Shown here piece by piece: positions 23,101 through 32,883 of a stretch of 64,000 nucleotides of DNA. Below the pieces are notes generated by a model. The model worked only from the letters and a program-made list of their open reading frames with translations. It searched no databases and had not been told where the DNA came from. A program made the position numbers and the translations under genes. Within the stretch, counting starts at the first letter, position 1. The number at the start of each line of letters is the position of its first letter. Origin of the DNA: Bombyx mori (taxonomy: Eukaryota > Arthropoda > Insecta > Lepidoptera > Bombycidae); assembly GCF_030269925.1 (NCBI RefSeq), contig NC_085128.1:5210501-5274500 (forward strand). The letters are read 5' to 3'.

Positions 23101-23412
23101 CTTTCATTGTTCAAAACCTCTTCTTTTTCTCCACCTTATCCCACTATGTGGGGTCGGCACAGCTAATTTTTCTCTTCCATTCTCTTCTATCAGCCGTCAT
23201 CTCAACACTCACTCCTCTCTCTCTCATATCGTCATTCACACACTCCATCCATGTCTTCTTCGGTCGACCTCTTCCCCCTCTACCTTGCACTACCATTTCC
23301 ATACATCTCCTAGTCACATGCATCTTCTCTCTACGCATCACATGTCCATACCACGCTAACCGTCCGCTCCTTAATTTGTTGTTTACCGGGGCCACTTTCA
23401 TTGTTCAAAACC
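23101..23412 (-). mobile_element. RTE-type LINE insertion with 18-bp target duplication
   Basis: The direct repeat CTTTCATTGTTCAAAACC at 23101-23118 and 23395-23412 brackets a 5'-truncated LINE end. On the minus strand it carries the C-terminal coding part, a stop, then GTGGGATAAGGTGG and a purine-rich end. The perfect 18-bp duplication argues for a fairly recent target-primed insertion. Confidence 0.9.
23140..23401 (-). pseudogene. RTE-type endonuclease-reverse transcriptase, C-terminal ~85 codons
   Basis: The translation contains RLAWYGHVMRREKMHVTRR, RGRGRPKKTWMECVNDDMRE and EMTADRREWKRKISCADPT, then a stop. This is the characteristic tail of animal RTE/BovB-like polyproteins, downstream of the RT palm and thumb. 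The first few residues overlap the target duplication, so the ATG-like start is not biological. Only the last tenth of the protein is present and it is not functional alone, but the frame is intact. Confidence 0.85.
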
Positions 23413-24000
23413 ATATTGATGAAACTTATCGTGTTTAACAATAATAAACACTACTATTTAAGGAAAGATCGGTCAAAAGCGAAAGTTTTTACTTGTGAGT
23501 CGCATGGTACCACTAGCTGCCTAAAGCTAAAACTAAAGCTAATTAAGCTAGACAAACCTTTACGGTAGACAGACCTGGCTTTGTGTTTAATACTAATTAA
23601 GCAACGAATCAACGAAATACTCTTTTGGCGCATATGTCAGTGACATTTCTGATCGTTGTCTGGCCGGCAGCCGGTGAAATGCTGACAAACATGGATGTTT
23701 CCAATGATCGATAGCTAGCGTTATCATACACGCAACAGAAAATACCATTAAAAGTTTTTTTGAAAACTGACGCAGTTCGAGAGCTTTTACGCCAAGATAC
23801 TTCTAGAGACTATGTTTAAGACTTAATTTTCAAGATTATTAGTAAGTGAGACGTTTTCTAGGGCTGAAAATACATCTTAATAAAACCTAAAAGGATTGTA
23901 ATGCGGATCGGTTGAATTGTGAATCTATACTATCTAAGAATTGCTCAATACATAAAAAAAGTATCATCAAAAAAGGTCCAGCCGTTCCAGAGGAATCATA
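23413..24000. other. Unannotated DNA
   Basis: Bases 23870-24000 contain AGGTCCAGCCGTTCCAGAGG, a phrase often found in Helitron 5' regions, but no ends are visible. Confidence 0.35.
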
Positions 24001-24002
24001 AA

Positions 24003-24041
24003 CCCGACCCATACACGGCTATAATCAGTGTATGGGTCGGA
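24003..24041. repeat. 13-bp inverted repeat (hairpin)
   Basis: CCGACCCATACAC and its exact reverse complement GTGTATGGGTCGG are separated by 11 nt, directly before the Helitron 3' end at 24054. Confidence 0.9.
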
Positions 24042-24053
24042 TTTATATGTATA

Positions 24054-24462
24054 CTAGTGGTCCCCCAGTAGTCGAAATTCGACTATAATGATTTGAAATT
24101 ATAAGTTTGAAATTTATTATGGTTCTATTGTCAAAGACTACTCATAATTTCGCCACTACAGAAAAATAATATTAAAGACAAACAATATTAATCTATTCTC
24201 AATTTGATCACAGACTTTAAGCAAAAACAAAATCTAGACAATAAAGAAAGAGTATATAATATATCTGTTGTGTGAAATGCATGCTAGTGTGTGTAATGTT
24301 TTTTATTGATTTTATGTATTTTTTTAGCATTCTTAAAAAAAACATTCTGCACTCTTTCTCTATATTCTTTATAAGTGTGGGAAATTTCATTCTTCTCCAC
24401 CCGCGCAATTTTCGTAAAAAGGGGTAGTTACAACGTTTTTGCTTCATGTATTAATACATAGA
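24054..24462 (-). mobile_element. Non-autonomous Helitron, family A, copy 5
   Basis: CTAG complement at 24054-24057, hairpin AGTCGAAATTCGACT, and a 5' TC at 24461-24462 (TCTATGTATTAATACATGAA). More diverged than the other copies, with an ATAAGTTTGAAATTTATTAT change and a GGGGTAGTTACAACG insertion near the 5' end. Confidence 0.85.
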
Positions 24463-24950
24463 TAATATAAAAAAATCGTCGCCTAGTGTTAGTGAGTCTG
24501 ACTACTATTATGGGATACGAGTTATACTCCCCGACACCGATGAATTCGATGCTGACACTCAGATTTTAGATCGCTTGTATGCACTTCGCTTTTGAAATGG
24601 TAAAAGTTAAAATTATTGCCAACTTTGAATTGTTTCCAGCAAACACAAACTACAAGCATTGTGATTTCCATTCGTATTTCACCGCAACTGTTGGAGCTGA
24701 GTACACAATCAATCAAACCTTGTAGGTACAGATCATGACGAATTAGCTGAATCTCAGAGATTTCACTAACTTTTAGTTTAGTTTACAACTAAGCACAAAT
24801 CTCGCTAAGTAGACGGTTTCATTTCAAATCACTGTTCGCCTGTATATCTGTGGATAACTTATAAAAGTTGTGAATCGACGTTTTAAACAACTTTTCGAGA
24901 AACTGCATCATTTCAGTTTTTAAAACCATAGACGATTAGACAAGCACATG
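24463..24950. other. Unannotated DNA
   Basis: Nothing recognisable; the 64-codon minus frame at 24522-24716 has no motif. Confidence 0.45.
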
Positions 24951-25160
24951 TATAATAATAATAATTAATAATAATAAGTCGGTGGTGATGGCCCAAATGC
25001 AAAAAGCAGTCTTGCTCGACAATGCCCGTATAGTTCGCCGGTTTCTCTCCCAATAGTCCCTAACGCTCCGGCCGATTGTTGCCCACCTCGCCGGAGTGTG
25101 TCCTGCCGTCTTCTCAGGCGAGGCAGTGTTGAATACAAATAATAATAATAATAATAATTA
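24951..25160 (-). mobile_element. GC-rich retroelement fragment between (AAT)n runs
   Basis: A 160-bp GC-rich block (GAGGCAGTGTTGAATAC, CGGCCGATTGTTGCCCACCT, GGCCCAAATGCAAAAAGCAG) is bordered on both sides by (AAT)n. Minus translation gives an Arg-rich frame without a diagnostic motif. The arrangement fits a LINE 3' piece with a TTA-type tail; the strand is a guess. Confidence 0.4.
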
Positions 25161-25236
25161 CATTTATTTACTCTGTGGTATGTACAACGTGGTGTTAGGC
25201 AGTTAATGGATCCGATGTGTAAATTCACTTCTAATG

Positions 25237-25278
25237 GTACCTAACCACGCGGACTCACAAGAGGTCCTACCACCAGTA
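25237..25278 (-). mobile_element. Bm1-type SINE, 5'-body scrap
   Basis: About 42 bp from GGTACCTAACCACGCGGACT to ACCACCAGT, the body start on the minus strand. It lies head to head with the SINE starting at 25462, 183 bp away. Confidence 0.65.
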
Positions 25279-25461
25279 TGTGTTCACTACAGACTATACC
25301 GCTTTTCTCTCAATTGTTTTCTGACCACCGCTTTTTTATTATGTCTCGTCCCCACTACTGCCGTTGCTCCCACCAACAGTGTTGCCATATGGCATACCGA
25401 AAATTGTCTAATTTTAACATGATCAATTATATATTATAGTTATTTTACAACAAACGTTACT

Positions 25462-25706
25462 ACTGGTGGTAGGGCCTCTTGTGAGTCCACGCGGGTAGGT
25501 ACCACCGCCCTGCCTATTTCTGCCGTGAAGCAGTAATGCGTTTCGGTTTGAAGGGTGGGGCAGCCGTTGTAACTATACTTGAGACCTTAGAACTTATATT
25601 TCAAGGTGGGTGGCGCATTTACGTTGTAGATGTCTATGGGCTCCAGTAACTACTAAACACGTGGGCTGTGAGCTCATCCACCCATCAGAGCAATAAATAA
25701 ATAAAA
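25462..25706 (+). mobile_element. Bm1-type SINE, headless copy
   Basis: Starts ACTGGTGGTAGGGCCTCTTG, has every body block and the conserved 3' tail, and ends GAGCAATAAATAAATAAA. The tRNA head is missing, as in most copies here. Confidence 0.88.
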
Positions 25707-26206
25707 ATTAGTAACTTTTGTTGTTAACGTGTTCACATGGACAATTAGATGGAGGATATGTATGTATGTATGGTACAGGTTTTCTGTTGAATCTCCTGCA
25801 GTTCTTTTATATCAGTCACACGGCGATTTTGCGTTCTGGTACCTGGTGGTACAAATGTACAAATTTCAATTACCTTACACGTTGAATTTCCAATCAAAAC
25901 TACAAAAAGTATAATAGATACTTTTAATCAAACGTTGTCAAACGAATTAATTAATTGGGAATTATGAAATCCCAAAAGAACTCGACGTTTAAAAATGAAG
26001 CCCGGTCGACTCACGAAATAAAAAAAAAGTCTTAACAACTTTTAAAACGAATTCTATCCTCATCGAAACTAAGCGGTGAACTTTCACGTCGAAGCTTTAT
26101 ATAATGAAGTTTTTCTCAATAAGGTTTCGCTTGAAAGTTAAAAGAGCATTTAGGATTCGCTTTAGAAAAGTTACATAATTGTTAAAAGAGCATTGTATAA
26201 ATTAAA
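25707..26206. other. Unannotated DNA
   Basis: No recognisable feature. Confidence 0.5.
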
Positions 26207-26512
26207 CTAGATGATGACCGAGCCTTGCTCGGTTTTTTTTTTTGATAACGCCATCTTGTTGTGTCTTTAAAGCGATTAGTTGCCCTCAAGTAAGAAAAAT
26301 AGTATTATGTGCCAATAGATGTCGGGAAGAGTTGGTTATTAAAAACACGAATAAAACAACATTTTCTGAAAATAAATCGTAGCTAGATCGATTTATCGCC
26401 CCCGAAATCCCCTGTATACTAAATGTTATGAAAATCGTTGGAGGCGTTTCCGAGATTCAGATTATATACATATATATTAATATACAAGAATTGCTCGTTT
26501 AAAGGTATAAGA
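26207..26512 (-). mobile_element. Helitron family C, copy 1
   Basis: Minus strand begins TCTTATACCTTTAAACGAGC, contains TCCAACGATTTTCATAAC and GATTTCGGGGGCGATAAATC, and ends with hairpin CCGAGCAAGGCTCGG followed by TCATCATCTAG. A second copy at 37676 has the same ends. 306 bp, non-coding. Confidence 0.85.
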
Positions 26513-26959
26513 TGTACCACGTCAATTTACTTTCGTTTTCTATAAAAGAAAAGACTCGCCAGCTGTTTTAAGGGATCATTGGAATATTGAAACCTTGTGG
26601 CATGCGGATTTGAAATTCAATATGGTCGCACCATGATGTCATCTTAGTTTTGTACAAAAATAGATCGAGTCGACAGATATCAAACTAATGTGACCTAAAT
26701 ATTAAAAAAAAAAGGTGTAGCACATCACACGTGTTTACATTATGAAAAAAAGCAAAGAACAATATCAAAAAACAAATCTATAGTTCTTTGTGTCGAGTTA
26801 GGTAGGGTCTTCCATTCATATTATAATGTTGGAGGGGCTTTGTATAGACGGCGGGCGTGTGCTTATTCATAAAATTAGAGCATCGAATGCAAAATGTGAA
26901 TAATAAATATGTATATTGGTTTTGTATTCACTATTGTACTGTTGTACCTACCGTTAAAA
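26513..26959. other. Unannotated DNA
   Basis: No recognisable feature. Confidence 0.45.
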
Positions 26960-27085
26960 GTGAGACCTAACAACTCATGTCTCAAGGTGGGTGGCGGCAT
27001 TTACATTGTAGATATCTATGGGCTCCGGTAACCACTTAACTTCAGGTGGGCCATAGTCCACACATCTAAGCAATAAAAAAAAAAT
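26960..27085 (+). mobile_element. Bm1-type SINE, 3' part
   Basis: Blocks CTCAAGGTGGGTGGCGGCAT, CTATGGGCTCCGGTAACCAC and CATCTAAGCAAT with an A-tail; the 5' part is missing. Confidence 0.8.
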
Positions 27086-27644
27086 TAGCAGACGAAAAAT
27101 TCTATATAAACTTTAATTCAAAATAATTGATACGGCAACATCTATTTTGCTTAATTCGTTTCTTTGTAACGTAACAAGCTATTTCAGGAGTTTATTATAA
27201 CTAAAAAAATTAACCGTCATAAAATAAAATTCTTATAATAACTAATATCTAGGAATGTTAACCAGAATGTGTAGTATCGATCTAGAATACCACGTTGAGA
27301 ACAATAATAAAATAATAAAAAATGCTAAGTTTTACACCGCTTTCTGTAATTTATTCAAGCAAGAATATCTTCTTGGGAAAACGATATCAAAGTTACATTA
27401 AGACGACCACGAATGCTCTGAAAATCACGAAGCGACTGACAAGGATCTATTCTGCTAACGAGAGTAGTAGTGAGAGAGAGTAGCAGTGGCAGTGGCTTTA
27501 ATGTACCCCTGAAAGTCACTATTAACCATCAGGTTGATCGTATGCTGGTGTTTTTGTTTTCTGAATAACTGAAGTATCCCTTAACTTTATATTTACTATT
27601 TCAAATATCATTTTTATAAGTATAATAAATATAAGTATAGTAAA
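27086..27644. other. Unannotated DNA
   Basis: No recognisable feature. Confidence 0.45.
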
Positions 27645-27757
27645 TAGAGTATTAAGCGGCTGTGCCCCTGGCATTGCTGATGTTCATAAGCGACGATAAC
27701 CACTTATCATCAGGTGGGCCGTATGCTCGTCTGCCTGCTCGGGAAATAAAAATAAAG
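27645..27757 (+). mobile_element. LINE 3'-tail fragment
   Basis: Begins GAGTATTAAGCGG as in the intact LINE, lacks ~18 bp of TAGGCAGCGGCTTGG, and ends CTCGTCTGCCTGCTCGGGAA then ATAAAAATAAA. A 5'-truncated copy. Confidence 0.8.
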
Positions 27758-27819
27758 ATATATAGTTTAAGAGGCACTTTTTGTAAACAAAATTAACGAA
27801 GGGCTCGACAAGCGATTTA

Positions 27820-28026
27820 ACCCATAGACACAGCCCACTGAGTTTCTCGCCGGATCTTCTCAGTGGGTCGTGTTTCCGACCCGGTGGTAGAAGATTCTGC
27901 GAAGCCCTGCTCTTGCTAGGGTCAGTGTTAGCATCACTCCGGTTTGAGCCCCATGAGCTCACCTACTAGTTAAGGTTACGCTGAAATAACCTCTCACGGC
28001 TATCAGCTTAGGTAGGAAAAAAAAAG
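27820..28026 (+). mobile_element. PolyA retroposon 3' end (family T2)
   Basis: Contains CCCACTGAGTTTCTCGCCGG, GGTGGTAGAAGATTCTGCGA and CTATCAGCTTAGGTAGG followed by A's. About 207 bp. It is the clearest sense copy of the family also seen at 6574, 40085, 47428 and 49648. Confidence 0.72.
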
Positions 28027-28318
28027 AAGTTGTTTTTGTTTGAAATATTTCTAGAATATCTAATGAAGCAACCTTAACGGAATTTAACTGGTCAGCGGCT
28101 CGGCTCGCCTTCTACTTTCGACGTCCGTAAACGATGGATCGCGCAAACAAATGATGATGGAATGTCCCCTGGTCACCCGCCCACCACGATACGTCATGCC
28201 CGACCTTTGTAAATACGTTTTTGACAAATATAACGTGCATAAAAGTTTTTGTATTAAAGCTCTGTTATAAACGAAGAGTTTTTGTTTGGTATTAAAACGA
28301 AACGAGTATATAATATAA

Positions 28319-28530
28319 CTAGCGACCCGCCCTCGCTTCGCTTCGGAAACATTAAAACACACATGAAACCAAAAAAATATAAAATTTTTTTTTTTTTAAA
28401 AGTAGCCTATGTGCATCAGGTACAATGTCGGCTTCTAATGGAAAAATAATTTTTCAAATCGGTCCAGTAGTTTCGGAGCCTATTCGAAACAAATAAACAA
28501 ACAAATCTTTCCTCTTTATAATATTAGTAT
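28319..28530 (-). mobile_element. Lep1-like Helitron, copy 2
   Basis: CTAGCGACCCGCCCTCGC at 28319 (3' end, minus strand) through TTTCGGAGCCTATTCG to TCTTTATAATATTAGTA. Nearly the same as 14937-15151, apart from a longer T-run inside. Confidence 0.85.
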
Positions 28531-29572
28531 CAAATTTATTTAAGATGCTTACCCTACGTGATCACTAGGAAGCATTTTCGCCAATAATAAACTTATCTGA
28601 GGACCTGACTTACAGATTCTGCAAGAACACTACACGTTGCATACTTTGTAAGGTGATGGCATAACATAGATATGATGTCGAGAAGATATTCTATGCGAAG
28701 TATGTTGCAAAACTTATCAGAGGTTTCGTGTAACCAATCGTGGATTTGCGAAAAATAGGAATAAATTTTTAAAGGCCAATTGCTAGTTTTCACCACATAT
28801 GTTCTCTAAGCCTACAAATTTCAATTACATCATATTTAAAAGAAATATAGAAAAATATAGTCCTAGAATTCACACTTAAAACACCAATTTTTTTTGGTAT
28901 CATTTTACTTTTCCGTTTCACACCAAGAAATGAACGTTAATTGATGTAGATTAATTAATAGCTAACTTGGTCTTTAGAGTTTACTGGGTCTACAGTAAGC
29001 ACTAAATGGTTTCATCAAATAACATTGTAGAAGCAAGCAGCCATCTCGAGATATCTTCGAACTGATTAAATACCCAGTAACTCTAAACAAATCATACTCG
29101 TTTTCCTTAAGTGCTGTTTTAATTCTAAAATCTCATCGGCTTATAAATACTAGGTACTTTGTATGATTAACATCGGTAACAGGGATACAAGCGTTCGTAT
29201 CTCACATAAAATACAGAGTTAATTTCCTGAGAACTATGTAATCCTATCTCGAATACATCCAAAGTTCCCAAGAAAATTTCATTAATTTCCTCACTGAGGT
29301 CAGATAACGGCATATTGTACGGAACACGTACTGACCATGTGCGTTACGAAACTTGTATTTTCTTGTTAATATTGTTGTAGTGCAAAACACTTCAGTAACG
29401 ATAGTTCAGTTTATAATTTCAGAAGCAAAATGTTTTCATGTCTTTCTTTTAAATATAAAATCTGCAGGCGAACTGGTCTTAAGTGGTTATCATAGTCTGC
29501 AGATATCACAAAGTGGACGCCGCTGTGTTCATATTAGGATATAAAGTGGAAGTTTGACCGGTATTTTAGTAA
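28531..29572. other. Unannotated DNA
   Basis: No recognisable repeat. Small motif-free frames only. Confidence 0.45.
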
Positions 29573-29974
29573 TGTTACGCATTGGGGTTCGGGATAAATA
29601 AAACTTCCACCGAAGTACAAATTAAAACTCTATTTAACTTAGAACACTTTAGAATTCGTAATTCACTTCTTTCCGACGTTCAGGCGATCCGTTCGCTGTT
29701 TCGCTTCCAGTAGAACCGCTTACTAACTGCCTTCCTGTCATCTCTGCAACGCTTTTATTTATCGATACGACATCTCTACAATTACCGAAAAAATTCCTGA
29801 TTGGTCGAGTAGTTTCGATATGTGTTTCTGTTATTTGATAATAGATGGCGTTGCACTTCTCGAGCGTTCTCGATTTTACTAGTTCTTTTGAAATTCGCTT
29901 CTGCTATTCGACGACGTTTAATCTCGCCTTTTTGTTTTCAATACATTATTTCTGACGTTTCCAATATTTTACAG
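29573..29974 (-). mobile_element. LTR-like copy 2
   Basis: The left end TGTTACGC matches the solo LTR at 18625. The conserved interior follows (GGCGATCCGTTCGCTGTTTC, ATAGATGGCGTTGCACTTCT). On the minus strand an ATAAATAAAAG TATA-like box lies upstream of a CAGT initiator-like site. The right end is not the usual GCGTAACA; a 13-bp inverted repeat GTTTAATCTCGCC/GGCGAGATTAAAC (29916-29928, 29977-29989) sits there instead. Diverged and possibly rearranged. Confidence 0.6.
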
Positions 29975-29989
29975 TTGGCGAGATTAAAC

Positions 29990-30482
29990 TTCAAAAGTAT
30001 TAATTACTTCTGCAAAAAAAAAAACTAAGAAAATACTAACTATATACATTTTAACGTTTTGTTATCCAAACGCCCTGTTGCAAGAAAACGTTACTACATA
30101 CGTTCGAATTTAAACTACACTGTACCTAATTAATTAGACAATAGAATTCGTATTAATGTTACCACAAACTTTTAGGTCGGACAATTGTACAGTTTCTCGA
30201 CCGAATGTAAGTCCACGCGTGAGGTAATAGGCTTGTCTAACAAATTTCCCAGAGGTACAAGTGAGTGCGCTCGGCGATACTTCGTACCTTGACATGACCT
30301 AAAATCAAATTAACCTCCGCTTCGGTTATAGTACATTATTTTGCTACTTTCAGAATTCAACACAAAATGTCTGTTAGTAAATTTGATGTGTGTTATTTGC
30401 TATCAGATTTTTAGCTATCTGATTGAGCATTTTCAAATTGTCAGACATTGGACGAGTCATTTATCCCGTTCGTAGTAAAGTA
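29990..30482. other. Unannotated DNA
   Basis: No recognisable feature. Confidence 0.45.
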
Positions 30483-30831
30483 ACATATCGTCTCCTCGCA
30501 TTAAAACTGTATAATCTCAAAACTTACTAATTTTACCGGAGAGTATTTTAAAGGGTTAACATGTGATATTTTTAATATTAATCATCTTTGCAACATTTCT
30601 TTTTAATTTTTTACCAGTTACATTATCTGTCTTTTAAAGTAAGATAAAATTATGTATTAATTTTGATATAGTAGTCAAAATACAGGTAAACAAAAAAAAA
30701 CAAAAACTATACTACGCTTTTTTGACAGTATTTATAAGAATAATACTGGTGATACCAAAAGATTCCGCATATTAACTCAATTTCGAATGTTTTTGCAAAT
30801 CGTACACTTTTAATGCGAAAAGACGATATGT
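30483..30831. mobile_element. TIR element (MITE family M), intact copy
   Basis: The ends ACATATCGTCTCCTCGCATT and, in reverse complement, ACATATCGTCTTTTCGCATT form ~24-bp terminal inverted repeats continuing into AAAA. 349 bp, AT-rich inside, no frame. A collinear second copy at 32697-34920 is split by a LINE. It looks like a non-autonomous DNA transposon; the superfamily is not decidable. Confidence 0.8.
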
Positions 30832-30957
30832 CTAGTTTTCGGATAGACACGCCGTGTCATATGCGAACGAACTTATTCGAGTATCAGATAGCATGCCGCA
30901 TTTTCGATACCTATCCTACATGTGGTAATACGTTGAGAAACAAAAAAACCAGTAATT

Positions 30958-31212
30958 TTTTTTTTTTTTTACTAACAGTCACGCCACGTTAACTGGTCCC
31001 GTGATGAGTTCGTAAAGAACTTGTGTTACAGGTACCAGATAACGGAAATAAATATAAGATTTTTTATTATACACATACACATATTTAATATACATCCATA
31101 ACCCTGAAGAAAAGACATTTATATTTATCATACAAATATCTTCCCTTGGCGGGATTCGAGCCCGCGACCCCCTTGTGTAGTGACCATGTCACTTACCACT
31201 ACACGAGCGCTA
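30958..31212 (-). mobile_element. tRNA-derived SINE, second family
   Basis: Minus strand: a tRNA-like head with A box region GTGTAGTGGTAAGTGAC and B box GGGCTCGAATCCC (31146-31212). Then comes a unique body (TCTGGTACCTGTAACACAAG, CACGGGACCAGTTAACGTGG) ending GTTAGTAAAA and an A-run. The head would act as an internal RNA polymerase III promoter. The element abuts a sense LINE tail at 31206. Confidence 0.75.
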
Positions 31213-31368
31213 TGACATGTCCTTCTTCAAACGAGGCTTGTGGAGAGTATTAAGCAGTAGGCAGCGGCTTGGCTCTGCTCCTGGCATTGCTGAAGTCCAT
31301 GGGCGACGGTAACCACTTACCATCAGGTGGGCCGTAAGCTCGTCTGCCTACAAAGGCAATAAAAAAAA
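31206..31368 (+). mobile_element. LINE 3'-tail fragment
   Basis: Begins GAGCGCTATGACATGTCCTT and runs through GGCAGCGGCTTGGCTCTGC to CAAAGGCAAT plus A's. It corresponds to LINE positions 34586-34752. The first six bases may be shared with the tRNA head of the antisense SINE. Confidence 0.85.
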
Positions 31369-31960
31369 AAAACACCAGACTGCCGTTACAGTAGTCTCTC
31401 TGTAAAACAAAATTTAAATACGAATACAAAATACAATGTAAAAATAACTTATTTAAAACGGTAGAACATCTTGTACAAGGTTTTAACGTGCTAATTCAAA
31501 ATTGTTACGGATATAAACGGAATTTCTCGTATGAAAATTCGGATAATTTACGAACACACGTATCATGGACATTAGTAGTCGCTATAATTTAACAGATTTA
31601 AGTAGGAAGGGTTATATAAAGGCTGCTTTCGGGCCGCTTAGCAGAGACAATAGTTCTTCGCAACAATAGTTCGTAGTATGATTTTTAATAGTGTATATTT
31701 TGAATGAAATTGTAAACAGTTTTTGCTTTGTTTATCCTGGCAGAAGGAAATTATTAAAATTCCTTACGTGACGTAACGTATCTAATTACGTTCGATGATC
31801 AGATCAGTTTGTAGCTTAAAGAAAACGCGAGATTAAACAGAAAATTATTTCAATCTTAATATGTATAAACATCTAAAACTTCTAAATTAAACAAATTTAA
31901 ATATAGCAGAAAAAAATTACATAAGTCGCATTGTGCTCCGCCCGGATAACTATTACATAA
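31369..31960. other. Unannotated DNA
   Basis: No recognisable feature. Confidence 0.45.
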
Positions 31961-32216
31961 TCACTACATTATATAAAACAAAGTCGCTTTCTCTGTCCCT
32001 GTATCCCTATGTATGCTTAAATCTTTAAAACTACACAACGGATTTTGATGCGGTTTTTTTGATAGATAGAGTCATTGAAGAGGAAGGTTTATATGTATAA
32101 TAACATCCATTAAATAGTGGAGATATACTGTTATTTTTGAGGTTTGTAATGTGATGTCGTGAATAATCAATAATAAAATTGCATGTTTCCGAAGCGAAGC
32201 GAGGGCGGGTCGCCAG
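31961..32216 (+). mobile_element. Helitron family B, uninterrupted copy
   Basis: Starts TCACTACATTATATAAAACA and ends GAGGGCGGGTCGCCAG (CCAG for CTAG) before T. At about 32093-32101 it reads ATATGTATAATAACATCC, exactly the joined flanks of the nested element in the copy at 16731. Confidence 0.87.
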
Positions 32217-32696
32217 TAATAATATAATTTAAAATACACTTAATCTCACTGAAGTAAAATTTCCTCGTATAATTTCGTAACAAAAATATTCTGAACGCAC
32301 CTTTGTGAAAGTAGGCAGGTATTTATTCATAAAGTCCGAAATTTCGACATGAAAACGTGAGCCCTTCAAGTTAATAACAGGGCGGGGTCCGGCCGGAGGA
32401 CAATTCAGTCCCCTCCGTCGGTGGACCACAAACGCTTTGTGTTCTTAATGACACGACCTACACAAGATAAAAGCCATGCGCACGTTCAGGGGCTATCTTT
32501 GTGATGGTCAACTTTTACCAATATGAACGCTGTTAATAGCTTAAAAGCGGTTGGTATCTTAATAATTCTTTGTAACAATTAAGTAAATAACAATTAAGTT
32601 ACACAAGAGTATTTTTTTTATATAATAAAACCGAGTCTTTGGTAAGATTAGGAAGGCCCAATCGCATCTTTTCCCAGATCGTATGAAGTGGAAATA
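32217..32696. other. Unannotated DNA
   Basis: A GC-rich patch at 32375-32425 (GGCGGGGTCCGGCCGGAGG) is unclassified. Confidence 0.4.
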
Positions 32697-32883
32697 TATT
32701 ATCATCTTCTCGCATTAAAACTGTCTAATCTCAAAACTTATTAATTTTAAAGATTTGTTTGCATGTGATATTTTTTATATTAATTATATTTGCAAGATTA
32801 TTTTTAATTTTTTTACCAGTTACATTATCTGTCTATTAAAGTAAGATAAAATTATGAAGTAATTTTGTTAATAGTAGTCAAAA

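Noticed and set aside
23084..23438. Two overlapping plus-strand frames of 91 and 113 codons
   Set aside because: They are antisense to the RTE C-terminal coding sequence and run across its target duplication.
31146..31212. Possible tRNA gene (A and B boxes on the minus strand)
   Set aside because: It continues into a SINE body and polyA, the acceptor and anticodon stems do not pair well, and it is best explained as a tRNA-derived SINE head.
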